Assembly: GCA_001412425.1 (NCBI GenBank)
Contig: LKUH01000319.1
Location: 1-17,233, forward strand
Length of the DNA stretch: 17,233 nucleotides
Source: Candidatus Cloacimonas sp. SDB
GTDB taxonomy: Bacteria > Cloacimonadota > Cloacimonadia > Cloacimonadales > TCS61
Direction of reading: 5' to 3'
The notes under the pieces: generated by a model
Seen by the model: the letters and a program-made list of their open reading frames with translations, nothing else
Database searches by the model: none
What the model was told of the DNA's origin: nothing
Position numbers and translations under genes: made by a program
In this document: in pieces, positions 1 to 7,124 of the stretch
Position numbering within the stretch: the stretch's first letter is position 1
Layout of the letters: every line of letters begins with the position of its first letter

Positions 1-40
1 TATTTTTTTCATGGGAGTAAAATCTTTTATAAGTTGAAAA

Positions 41-65
41 AGGTCAATTGTTTTGTTATTGACCT
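41..65. repeat. Inverted repeat upstream of the adk operon
   Basis: Perfect 8-bp arms, AGGTCAAT at 41-48 and ATTGACCT at 58-65, flank a 9-nt loop. No T-run follows the second arm, so it does not look like an intrinsic terminator for an upstream gene. It could be a protein-binding site or chance. Nothing else is recognisable between positions 1 and 80. Confidence 0.35.
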
Positions 66-81
66 GATTTCAAGGTAAAAC

Positions 82-109
82 TTGACTGTAAGAGTAATGG
101 TCATATTTT
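82..109 (+). promoter_or_regulatory. Candidate sigma70-type promoter for the adk-ktrBA operon
   Basis: A -35-like TTGACT at 82-87 and a -10-like TATTTT at 104-109 are separated by 16 bp. Transcription would start near position 116, giving a leader of about 44 nt before the ATG at 160. The -35 box is close to consensus and the -10 is weaker. Similar TTGAC(A/T) boxes precede other transcription units in this window. Confidence 0.45.
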
Positions 110-116
110 TCGATTT

Positions 117-133
117 CTGTAAAACTTTTACAG
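117..133. promoter_or_regulatory. Perfect 17-bp palindrome, candidate operator
   Basis: CTGTAAAA (117-124) and TTTTACAG (126-133) form a perfect inverted repeat around one central base. It lies at the predicted transcription start, between the -10 box and the adk ribosome-binding site. A further copy of the half-site core CTGTAA occurs at 86-91, overlapping the -35 box. It is exactly 31 bp upstream, about three helical turns. This geometry fits repressor binding, but no regulator gene is visible here. Confidence 0.4.
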
Positions 134-159
134 TTAAATAAAATTAGGAAGAGGTAAGT

Positions 160-780
160 ATGAATTTAATTATCATGGGAATTCAGGGATGCGGAAAGGG
201 AACCCAGGCTGCTTTAATCAGTGAAAAATATGATTTGGATCACATTAATATAGGTAATGCTTTTCGAAAAAATATTGCCCAGAAAACAAAATTAGGTCAG
301 GAAGTGAAAGCCTATATAGATAAAGGAGAACTTGTTCCCGACAGTTATGTTTACGGAATTCTTGACGATGCCATATCACAGGCTGAGAATGGTTTTATTC
401 TGGATGGATTTCCGCGCAATCTGGAGCAGTTGGATTATCTGCTGCAGAAATACACTATAGATAAGGTGATACTGCTGGACCTTCCTGATGAGATCGCAAT
501 AAGAAGAATCTCTGCCAGGCGGAATTGTGTGAAGTGCAAAAAAGATTATAATCTGATCTACAATAAACCCAAAGTTGAGGGAATTTGTGATGTTTGTGGT
601 GGACGTTTAGTGCAGAGAGAAGATGATAACGAGGCAACAGTAGCCCGGCGCTTACAGAAATTTCATCAGGAAACTGCCAAAGTTATTGAGAAATACAGAG
701 AGCTGGGATTACTTTACACCGTAGATGCTGATCAAACTGTGGATGAAATTTTTCAGGAAATTGTTAAAATTATCAGTTAA
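160..780 (+). CDS. adk: Adenylate kinase family protein, zinc-type LID, atypical AMP site
   Basis: A 206-residue cytosolic nucleoside monophosphate kinase, expected to interconvert ATP + AMP and 2 ADP. Seen directly: P-loop GIQGCGKGT at 7-15, GFPR at 83-86, a four-Cys LID (C123, C126, C143, C146) that should bind zinc, and QREDD at 152-156 with conserved arginines around 116-164. Length is normal for short to medium Adk proteins. Odd features: with E. coli-like numbering, the motif usually reading TGDxxR at 31-36 is IGNAFR here, and the usual Pro9 of the P-loop is Gln. Thr31 helps bind AMP in known enzymes, so substrate preference or activity may differ. A strong ribosome-binding site (147-154) precedes the ATG by 5 nt. 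It leads an operon with ktrB 11 bp downstream. It may be the sole adk or a paralogue; the window cannot decide. Confidence 0.85.
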   Translation: MNLIIMGIQGCGKGTQAALISEKYDLDHINIGNAFRKNIAQKTKLGQEVKAYIDKGELVPDSYVYGILDDAISQAENGFILDGFPRNLEQLDYLLQKYTIDKVILLDLPDEIAIRRISARRNCVKCKKDYNLIYNKPKVEGICDVCGGRLVQREDDNEATVARRLQKFHQETAKVIEKYRELGLLYTVDADQTVDEIFQEIVKIIS

Positions 781-791
781 CGGACGGATAA

Positions 792-2480
792 ATGACTAAA
801 AGTTCTTTCTTTTGGGAGAAGTTGGAAAAATATTCCAGTCACATATTAAACCTGATCGCAATTTTTAATTTTCAACTTCTAATTCTTAATGTAATAAAAT
901 TTGATCGAGTATTTCTCTCAAATTATGCTCAGTATTCTATTTATTTTCTGATTTTTTATAAATTTGTTACCCTGATTAAAACTAAAAATCTGAAAACTTA
1001 CTTCTGGAATTCCATTTCGGACCTGATCTTTATTTTTATCGGTCTTTCAGTTTATCAGTCAGAACGAGTTTTCGAATTATATATTTTAGGCAGGCAGACT
1101 TTTTTCGCAATCAGGACTTTAACTTCATCAGGGGAAAAAGCCAGCTTGATCGACAAACTTTCAGAAAATCCGCCCGTATTAGTACTTTTCAGCTTTCTTC
1201 TAACCATTTTTATTGGTACCCTTCTGCTACTATTGCCTTCTGCAACTGTACGGGGAGAGATCACTTCAATCGTAGGCGCCTTATTCACTTCAACCTCAGC
1301 TACCTGTGTTACAGGTTTGATTGTTTATGATACGGGGACGCATTTCACGTTATTCGGGCAGCTGATAATTTTATTTCTGATCCAGGTGGGTGGTTTAGGG
1401 ATCATGACGGTTTCAAGTGCTTTTGCTATCATGTTGGGGCAGAGGTTGTCGATCAAGAATGAGAGTTTGATTCAAAATGTGGTAGGTGAGAAAAGTAATG
1501 TAGATATGATGAATCTGCTGAAGAATGTTTTTATTGTTACCATAATCTTTGAGTTGGTTGGTGCTTTTATTATGTATTTTCATTTCAGAAATGAATTTAT
1601 CTCAAACAATTATGCTATCTATTCTGCGGTTTTTCACTCGATTTCATCTTTCTGCAATGCCGGGTTCAGTTTATTCAGTGATAATATGATGAATTATAGC
1701 ACAAATTTTAATATTAATTTTGTCGTTACATCACTGATCATCATTGGAGGGATTGGTTTTCCTGTTATGGTAGATATAAGTAAAAATATTAAGAAAGGAT
1801 TTACTTTATCCCGGCTGTCTCTGCATACAAAAATGGTGCTTACAGGTACAGTTGCTTTGCTAATAGTAGGATTTATCGGATTCTTTATTGCGGAATACAA
1901 TACAACAATGAAAGATCAGTCTCTGGTTTTCAGGATTTTTACATCTTTTTTTCAATCAGTTACAACCAGAACTGCAGGTTTTAATACAATTGATACAGGT
2001 GCCTTGAGCAAGGCATCAGTTTTACTTTCTTGTATTTTAATGTTTATTGGAGCTTCTCCGGGCTCAACTGCTGGTGGTATAAAGACCACAGCTCTGATGG
2101 TTATATTCATATCAGTATTCGCTCTTTTTCAGGGAAACAGAGATGTGAATATTTTTAAACGCAGAATTTCCAAAGATATAATTTATCGTGTGCTGGCTTT
2201 AATTGCATTATCAGTTTCGTTATTGACGATAATGATTTTTCTGCTTCTAATGATAGAACCCTTCAGCTTGGAAAAAATAGTATTTGAAGCAATATCAGCT
2301 TTTGGGACTGTGGGGCTATCGATGGGATTAACTCCTTTGTTATCCGATTTCAGCAAATTAATAATTATTCTTCTTATGTATCTGGGAAGAGTAGGACCAT
2401 TGACATTGATATTTGCCCTTACAGAAAAGAAGTTAGTTTCAAATTATTCTTATACTAAAGAAAGGATAACGATAGGCTAG
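792..2480 (+). CDS. ktrB: TrkH/KtrB-family potassium transporter subunit with N-terminal extension
   Basis: The 562-residue integral membrane, ion-conducting subunit of a Trk/Ktr potassium uptake system. The four pore-loop filters typical of the superfamily are visible: TCVTGL (171-176), FCNAGFSL (287-294), TTRTAGFNT (391-399) and FGTVGLSMG (504-512). Each contains the conserved glycine. The intramembrane-gate-like stretch GASPGSTAGGIKT lies at 420-432. KtrB proteins are usually about 450 residues. Here roughly 125 extra N-terminal residues carry three hydrophobic helices (about 17-35, 44-63, 73-88) and a fourth segment with R92, R101 and R108 before the first core helix at about 128. The ribosome-binding site is weak (GGACGGA, 782-788). 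The RCK partner is encoded 28 bp downstream, supporting a Ktr-like complex. The family assignment is firm. The choice between TrkH and KtrB names rests mainly on the short single-RCK partner. Confidence 0.93.
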   Translation: MTKSSFFWEKLEKYSSHILNLIAIFNFQLLILNVIKFDRVFLSNYAQYSIYFLIFYKFVTLIKTKNLKTYFWNSISDLIFIFIGLSVYQSERVFELYILGRQTFFAIRTLTSSGEKASLIDKLSENPPVLVLFSFLLTIFIGTLLLLLPSATVRGEITSIVGALFTSTSATCVTGLIVYDTGTHFTLFGQLIILFLIQVGGLGIMTVSSAFAIMLGQRLSIKNESLIQNVVGEKSNVDMMNLLKNVFIVTIIFELVGAFIMYFHFRNEFISNNYAIYSAVFHSISSFCNAGFSLFSDNMMNYSTNFNINFVVTSLIIIGGIGFPVMVDISKNIKKGFTLSRLSLHTKMVLTGTVALLIVGFIGFFIAEYNTTMKDQSLVFRIFTSFFQSVTTRTAGFNTIDTGALSKASVLLSCILMFIGASPGSTAGGIKTTALMVIFISVFALFQGNRDVNIFKRRISKDIIYRVLALIALSVSLLTIMIFLLLMIEPFSLEKIVFEAISAFGTVGLSMGLTPLLSDFSKLIIILLMYLGRVGPLTLIFALTEKKLVSNYSYTKERITIG

Positions 2481-2508
2481 GTAACAAACAGGTAAGAAAG
2501 GAGATTGA

Positions 2509-3210
2509 ATGGCTAAATATGCTGTGATAGGTTTAGGTAAATTTGGTTTTAATACTGCCACCACACTGTTCGAGAACGGAGCTGAGGTTATGGCAATAGA
2601 TACAAATCAGGTGTTGATAGACGAGATTAGCGGTCGAGTGACAGTTGCCATTAATATGAACAGTACGGATGAGAAAGCACTGAAAGCCAATAAGATCCAG
2701 GACATGGATGGTGTTATCCTGGCAATTGGAAATGATATAGAAGAGAGTGTTTTGACCGCAGTTATTCTCAAGAAACTGGGTATAAGCAATATCTATGCAA
2801 AAGTTGACAGCAAAGTTCACGCCCGGATTCTGGAATTACTGGGGATAAGAAATATAATTTTCCCCGAGGAACAGATAGCTCATCAGTTAGCAAATACACT
2901 GCTTTCAAGCAGCATACTGGAGTATATTGATATTTCCAGTGGCCACAGCATCGTCGAGTTAGTTGTTCCGGAAACCTGGACGGGTAAAACATTACAGGAA
3001 TTAGCACTTCCTACTGAAAAGGGAGTAAATATAATTGCCATCAAGTATACAGCTAAGAATGTTACAGAGGATGGTGAGAACATTCTGGAACGAAGAATAA
3101 ACGATATGCCGGGTGCTAATGATGTGATCAAAGACGGAGATATTATTGTATTAATAGGTCCAAAAGCTAAAATTAACGATCTGATTAATGAATCGGTAAA
3201 GAAAGGATAG
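2509..3210 (+). CDS. ktrA: KtrA/TrkA-like RCK regulatory subunit of potassium transporter
   Basis: A 233-residue cytosolic gating ring subunit for the adjacent transporter. The N-terminal RCK (TrkA-N) Rossmann domain shows GLGKFG at 8-13 and the acidic D31 after the second strand, the pattern for binding NAD(H) or adenine nucleotides. A FPEEQIA motif at 118-124 leads into the linker. A TrkA-C (RCK-C) domain occupies about 135-220. The length is that of single-RCK KtrA, half the size of E. coli TrkA. The ATG follows AAAGGAG (2497-2503) with a 5-nt spacer. In characterised KtrA proteins ATP and ADP bind this fold and switch gating. That makes an adenylate kinase-family gene in the same operon noteworthy, though a functional link is inference. 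Confidence 0.93.
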   Translation: MAKYAVIGLGKFGFNTATTLFENGAEVMAIDTNQVLIDEISGRVTVAINMNSTDEKALKANKIQDMDGVILAIGNDIEESVLTAVILKKLGISNIYAKVDSKVHARILELLGIRNIIFPEEQIAHQLANTLLSSSILEYIDISSGHSIVELVVPETWTGKTLQELALPTEKGVNIIAIKYTAKNVTEDGENILERRINDMPGANDVIKDGDIIVLIGPKAKINDLINESVKKG

Positions 3211-3214
3211 ACTT

Positions 3215-3985
3215 ATGAAAATTTCATTTACCCGCAAGATGAGAGTAGTTCTATTGGTGCTGTTTGCACTTTCTCTAATTCAGGGATTAATAATTCTGAA
3301 TCTGATTTCCAATGCTGTAAATATCAATTCGCTGATAATTGATATTCAAAATACGGTAATTATCACGGTTTTCTTCCAATTTGTAATAGTAATTGCTCTG
3401 ATCTTCTATATTCCTGCTTTTCTGCATAAAGCTTTTACTGATATTCATATGATTCTTAAAGATATCACTAAGGGAATATATACAATAGATATCGACCTGA
3501 AAGAATATCAGCAGAAAAAGGATAAAGAATTTTTCGCAGTTATTCTGGCAATTAAAGAAATGTTAAAATCTGTGAAGACTTTTGATCAATTGAAGAAGGA
3601 AAAGATAATTGAGCATCACAACAGGATTCTATCCATTCTTAATTTAACCGAAAATGGTTTTTTAATATTAGATATGAAAGGTAATATCGTCTATATTAAT
3701 GATCTGGTAACCGATTCTTTCAAATCATTACAGGAAACTACCAACATTCTTGAGACTAATTTCCCACCTGAAGTAGAAAATAATTTAAAGAAATACATCG
3801 CAGAAATTTTAAAATCGGAAACAAAACTTGATTCCAGACATTTTTTTGCTCATAGTAATAAAAGGCATTTGAATTTGAGCAGTGCAATTGTAAGAGGATC
3901 GGGAGGAGAAGCGAAAGGAGCGGTTGTTTCCATATCAAATCTGGGGAAAAAGAAGCAGGAAAAGAATAAAGATCAGGAAGAATAA
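3215..3985 (+). CDS. Membrane-anchored PAS-domain protein without output domain
   Basis: A 256-residue protein with two membrane helices (about 10-33 and 46-70) joined by a short loop. A linker that could be HAMP-like follows (about 71-118), then a charged helical stretch (120-140) and a PAS-like domain (about 136-243). The PAS core is suggested by the hydrophobic run leading into NGFLILDMKGNIVYIND. The protein ends in a Lys/Glu-rich tail. It looks like the sensory half of a histidine kinase, yet has no H-box, ATPase or GGDEF region, and the rluD-like gene starts 4 bp later with no kinase remnant between. It is therefore probably complete, not a broken kinase. It lies 4 bp after ktrA, and AAAGGA at 3202-3207 serves its ATG. 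A role in sensing or modulating potassium uptake is inferred from position only. Confidence 0.75.
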   Translation: MKISFTRKMRVVLLVLFALSLIQGLIILNLISNAVNINSLIIDIQNTVIITVFFQFVIVIALIFYIPAFLHKAFTDIHMILKDITKGIYTIDIDLKEYQQKKDKEFFAVILAIKEMLKSVKTFDQLKKEKIIEHHNRILSILNLTENGFLILDMKGNIVYINDLVTDSFKSLQETTNILETNFPPEVENNLKKYIAEILKSETKLDSRHFFAHSNKRHLNLSSAIVRGSGGEAKGAVVSISNLGKKKQEKNKDQEE

Positions 3986-3989
3986 CCGG

Positions 3990-4955
3990 ATGGAAATATT
4001 TTTTAACCGGAAAGAACCTTTCAGATTGGATAAATTTCTGGTGGAAGCGAAAATCAGTGAACTATATTCCAGAACCTTCATCGATAAATTAATCTTGGAT
4101 AAAGCTGTAAAAGTTAATGGTACATCGGTAAAAAAAAGCCATCTGCTGAAATCCGGTGATAAGATTACGGTGGAAATTCCTGAAATTCAGGTTTCCGAAA
4201 TAAAACCGGAAAAGATAGATCTTGATATCAGGTTTGAAGACGAATTTATTGCCATCATCAATAAACCAGCTGGTATAACAGTGCATCCGGCTCCTGGAAA
4301 TGAAACGGGAACTATTGTGAATGCTATTCTTTATCATTTCAACGAAGACCTGGCCTATGGTACAGATCCCACCAGACCGGGAATTGTTCACAGGCTGGAC
4401 AAAGATACTTCCGGTCTATTACTGATCGCTAAAAACGACCGGGCTCAATCACTTTTAGCACAAATGTTCCAGCAAAGAGAGATTGACAAGCATTATACGG
4501 CAATTGTGACAGGCATTCCTCCGGAAGAGGAGGGATCAATAAAAACTTTAATAAACAGAAGTAAAAGTGACAGAAAAAAAATGGCTGTTAGCAAGGAAGG
4601 CAAGGAAGCTATAACTCATTATAAAATTACCAGATTTTTTGATGTGTTTTCTATGATTGATGTAACTCTGGAAACTGGCAGGACGCATCAGATCAGAGTG
4701 CATTTTTCTCATCTTAATTGTCCGATTCTGGGCGACCCGACCTATTCCAGTTTAAAAAGGACTTTAAATATGATTCCCTACAACTACAGAAAAAAAGTCA
4801 AATACCTGCTGGCTAACCATTTAAAACGTCAGGCACTACATGCCTCCAGACTCAAATTTATTCATCCTATTACTCAGAAACTTATTTCGGTTGAAGCTGA
4901 ACTACCTGAAGATATGCAATATTGCTTGAACTGGCTGGAAAAGTATTTTCAATAG
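3990..4955 (+). CDS. rluD: RluD-family 23S rRNA pseudouridine synthase
   Basis: A 321-residue cytosolic enzyme expected to isomerise uridines in large-subunit rRNA. An N-terminal S4 RNA-binding domain (about 10-65) precedes the RluA-family catalytic domain. The signature HRLDKDTSG is at 134-142 with catalytic Asp137, and the later family motif TGRTHQIRVH is at 229-238. I place the start at ATG 3990, not the longer frame from 3924. The shorter form has AGGAAG at 3975-3980 with normal spacing, starts directly with the S4 domain, and avoids overlap with the PAS gene ending at 3985. It closes the adk-ktr operon by position, a pairing that probably reflects co-transcription more than shared function. 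RluC/RluD-type specificity cannot be fixed from sequence alone; RluD is favoured by length and the S4 domain. Confidence 0.9.
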   Translation: MEIFFNRKEPFRLDKFLVEAKISELYSRTFIDKLILDKAVKVNGTSVKKSHLLKSGDKITVEIPEIQVSEIKPEKIDLDIRFEDEFIAIINKPAGITVHPAPGNETGTIVNAILYHFNEDLAYGTDPTRPGIVHRLDKDTSGLLLIAKNDRAQSLLAQMFQQREIDKHYTAIVTGIPPEEEGSIKTLINRSKSDRKKMAVSKEGKEAITHYKITRFFDVFSMIDVTLETGRTHQIRVHFSHLNCPILGDPTYSSLKRTLNMIPYNYRKKVKYLLANHLKRQALHASRLKFIHPITQKLISVEAELPEDMQYCLNWLEKYFQ

Positions 4956-4981
4956 AAAAGATTTCTGGATAATGATTGCAG

Positions 4982-4987
4982 TTGACA
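4982..4987 (+). promoter_or_regulatory. Candidate -35 box upstream of the DUF6485 gene
   Basis: TTGACA is present in the 83-bp gap after rluD, 51 bp before the next start codon. No good -10 hexamer appears at 16-18 bp; the best local sequence is the A/T-rich AATCTT at 5005-5010. It is suggestive because equivalent TTGAC boxes precede other units in the window. No terminator is visible after rluD. Confidence 0.3.
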
Positions 4988-5038
4988 AATCTGTTGCGTT
5001 AAAAAATCTTACAAAAGTTTATAACTTATGGAGATAAA

Positions 5039-5242
5039 ATGAATTGCGATAATAAACAGAGAAATCTAGAAAATTGTAATTGTACTTATTCCTGTGATAA
5101 AAAGGGAGTCTGCTGCGAGTGCATACTGTATCATCGCAGGATGAATCAGCTTCCAGCCTGTTATTTTCCAGTAGATTCCGAAAAAACCTACGACCGTTCG
5201 ATCGCTTATTTTGTAAAACTTTACCAGGAAGGAAGAATTTAG
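5039..5242 (+). CDS. Small cysteine-rich protein, DUF6485-like
   Basis: A 67-residue protein with eight cysteines (3, 13, 15, 19, 25, 26, 28, 41) and His32, packed in the first two thirds. The pattern CNCTYSC, then CCEC, then LPACYFP resembles the DUF6485 family of short, predicted cytosolic proteins. No signal peptide is present, so the cysteines more probably bind metal (zinc or an iron-sulfur cluster) than form disulfides; that is inference. The ATG at 5039 follows an ATGGAG stretch (5028-5033). The next gene starts 3 bp after its stop, so the two are almost certainly co-transcribed. Biochemical function is unknown. An overlapping frame at 5119-5427 has no such conserved pattern and is rejected. 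Confidence 0.8.
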   Translation: MNCDNKQRNLENCNCTYSCDKKGVCCECILYHRRMNQLPACYFPVDSEKTYDRSIAYFVKLYQEGRI

Positions 5243-5245
5243 AAA

Positions 5246-5824
5246 ATGATTTTTCTGAAATCTCTAATATTTCTGCTATTCAACCTTTTAACAGGTTTTT
5301 TGATAGTTACATTGGTAAGAGCTTTTTTGTTTCTTCCCAGAAAAGAAGTATTTCTGGGTGGGAAAAAAATACCCTACACTCCCGGCTTCTTATACAGAAA
5401 AAGGAATCTGCTGATAAAAAAACTTAAGACTACTCTGCGAAATTATCTGAATGACACGAAAGACAGCAGCGACAGATCAAAAATAAGTATCTGGGAAAAC
5501 AGGGTTTTCAGAAGCGTTTGGGAAAAATTGGCTACAATTGAAAATATCAGATACTTACCAGGTTTCGTAAAATCGAATATCAGATATTCTATTGCCTTAA
5601 TTGCTTATGAAGTTACCAAACAATTTCTACGATCTTTCGTTCCCTTTCTAATGGAAAAATACAAAGCTCGAAGACTGATTGATATTGTTGAGGAAAAACT
5701 TGATATGCAGATTATTGCAGAATTTTACGATAAGTATGTCTATAGATTTAGCTTGATCTTTTTTCTGGTGATAAACTTTTTTATCGGGCTGGGTAATATG
5801 ATCGTTTATTTAATAATTAATTAA
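5246..5824 (+). CDS. Compact DUF445-like membrane protein
   Basis: A 192-residue protein with an N-terminal membrane helix (about 5-28) and a C-terminal one (about 166-190). Between them is a basic, probably helical middle. The sequence right after the first helix, LPRKEVFLGGKKIPYTPGF (30-48), closely resembles the start of DUF445 proteins such as YheB. In those a hydrophobic helix is followed by a FRPR...GG...PFTPGL type motif. Usual DUF445 proteins are about 380-400 residues or longer, so this is roughly half size. The C-terminal hydrophobic helix sits where DUF445 proteins also end in one. It starts 3 bp after the DUF6485 gene with AGGAAGGAAG at 5226-5235, and the TolC gene follows after 12 bp. 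Function is unknown. The DUF445 link is motif recognition and could fail under profile search. Confidence 0.65.
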   Translation: MIFLKSLIFLLFNLLTGFLIVTLVRAFLFLPRKEVFLGGKKIPYTPGFLYRKRNLLIKKLKTTLRNYLNDTKDSSDRSKISIWENRVFRSVWEKLATIENIRYLPGFVKSNIRYSIALIAYEVTKQFLRSFVPFLMEKYKARRLIDIVEEKLDMQIIAEFYDKYVYRFSLIFFLVINFFIGLGNMIVYLIIN

Positions 5825-5836
5825 GGAAGGTAAAAA

Positions 5837-7102
5837 TTGAAAAATCCACTTTTATTACTGTTGATTTTTGTGCCTCTTTTGCTAGGCGGTCAAACTTATG
5901 ATCTGGAAACTCTGATCGAACTGGGTCTGGAACATTCTTACGATATGCAGCAAGAGGAAGTGACCTATCAGAATTACAGATCTTATCTTACCAGCAGCTG
6001 GCTTGGTCTTTTACCTCAGGCTACAGTAAATGTTTCCCGAATAAATTCTGAGGTCAACATTTACAATGATAATCCGGTAACAGGCAGCACAAGAGACTGG
6101 AGCAATTCTGCGGGATTTTCCTTAACAAAGAGTATTTCTTTGAATGAATCAGATTATTACAATATTCGCACTTCTGTTCTGAATAAAAAAAATGCCGAGC
6201 TTTCTCTGGAAGATATGCGTAAAGAAGTAGCATTCCAGATATTCTCGAAATATCTTTATGTTCTGGAGACCCAGAAGAATCTGAATATTCGGGAGGAGAA
6301 CCTAAGAATTCAGCAGAAAATCCATGATCAGATCCAGGTGCAGTACGAAACAGGAGATAAATCGCTATTGGACCTTAAACTGAGCGAGGTAACCTTGATA
6401 GATTATGAGATTGCCGTTAATGAAGCTGAAAATGCTCTCATTCAGCAACGTCAGGATCTGTTCAGCTATTTGAATCTGACTGATGCAGGTTATGATTTGA
6501 TCGAACCTGAATTCACAGTCAGAGAGCAGCAACCTGCCTATCAGGATAATAATGAACTTTTCCGCAAACGTAATTTACTGAAGAGCAGCAAACTTAGCTC
6601 TTTTCAGCAGTTAATGGATTTTCTGCCCACTCTGTCACTGGGATATCATTATTACTCAAACAGCACTTCTGAGGAGCTGAAGGATTTCGATAGTTATGAT
6701 GATAGTTACACTATTTCTCTAACTGCTTCTTATGCAATATTTGATCTCTTTGAGAAAAGGGAAGCTTATGCCCGCACCAGACGCAATCTGCGGATTCAGG
6801 AGCTGGATCTCGTTATCAGCGAGAAGGATCTCAAGAAAAGTTTGAGCACACTTGAAAGCGATCTGGTAACTCTGCGGAGATCACGTGATCTCTACGAAGA
6901 GAAACTGATTCTTTCCGAGAGTAATCTGGAGATGGCACAGGAACAATTCAGACTTGGAATGATCAGCACTCTCGATCTGGACAAGGTCAGACTGGATTAT
7001 TTGAACGCTCAGCTTTCCTATAATAATCGTTATTATGAACTGATCCGTAAACAGGAAGAGATTAACAGGAAACTTTCGCTGCTAATTCTGGGCAAATGGT
7101 AA
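5837..7102 (+). CDS. TolC-family outer-membrane efflux protein
   Basis: A 421-residue predicted outer-membrane channel subunit. It should form the trimeric exit duct of a tripartite exporter. A signal peptide covers about residues 1-18 (MKNP then a Leu-rich core ending LLLGGQ). The mature part shows the TolC/OEP layout: two related halves rich in long coiled-coil helices. In each half a helix carrying E..L...Q..Y..G or E..L..AQEQFRLGM is followed by SLLDLKLSEV or STLDLDKVRL, the repeated OEP pattern. The start is TTG at 5837. AAGGAAGG at 5823-5830 lies 6 nt before it, the signal peptide begins there, and the first in-frame ATG is within the mature protein. HtrA and a membrane-fusion lipoprotein follow 22 bp and about 1.2 kb downstream, so it probably works with that adaptor. 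Confidence 0.9.
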   Translation: MKNPLLLLLIFVPLLLGGQTYDLETLIELGLEHSYDMQQEEVTYQNYRSYLTSSWLGLLPQATVNVSRINSEVNIYNDNPVTGSTRDWSNSAGFSLTKSISLNESDYYNIRTSVLNKKNAELSLEDMRKEVAFQIFSKYLYVLETQKNLNIREENLRIQQKIHDQIQVQYETGDKSLLDLKLSEVTLIDYEIAVNEAENALIQQRQDLFSYLNLTDAGYDLIEPEFTVREQQPAYQDNNELFRKRNLLKSSKLSSFQQLMDFLPTLSLGYHYYSNSTSEELKDFDSYDDSYTISLTASYAIFDLFEKREAYARTRRNLRIQELDLVISEKDLKKSLSTLESDLVTLRRSRDLYEEKLILSESNLEMAQEQFRLGMISTLDLDKVRLDYLNAQLSYNNRYYELIRKQEEINRKLSLLILGKW

Positions 7103-7124
7103 AATAGCAAAAGACGGAGGAAAT

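Noticed and set aside
41..65. Inverted repeat as a terminator of an upstream gene
   Set aside because: There is no T-run after the second arm and no upstream gene is visible, so it is kept only as an unexplained repeat.
3215..3985. PAS protein as a frameshifted or truncated histidine kinase
   Set aside because: No H-box or ATPase remnants occur in any frame before the rluD-like gene, which begins 4 bp after the stop with a normal binding site.
3924..3989. Longer N-terminus for the RluD-family protein
   Set aside because: It would overlap the PAS gene and adds a basic, non-conserved stretch. ATG 3990 has a proper binding site and begins directly before the S4 domain.
5119..5427. 102-codon plus-strand open frame across the end of the DUF6485 gene and the start of the DUF445-like gene
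   Set aside because: It overlaps two better supported genes with clear ribosome-binding sites, and shows no conserved pattern or own binding site.
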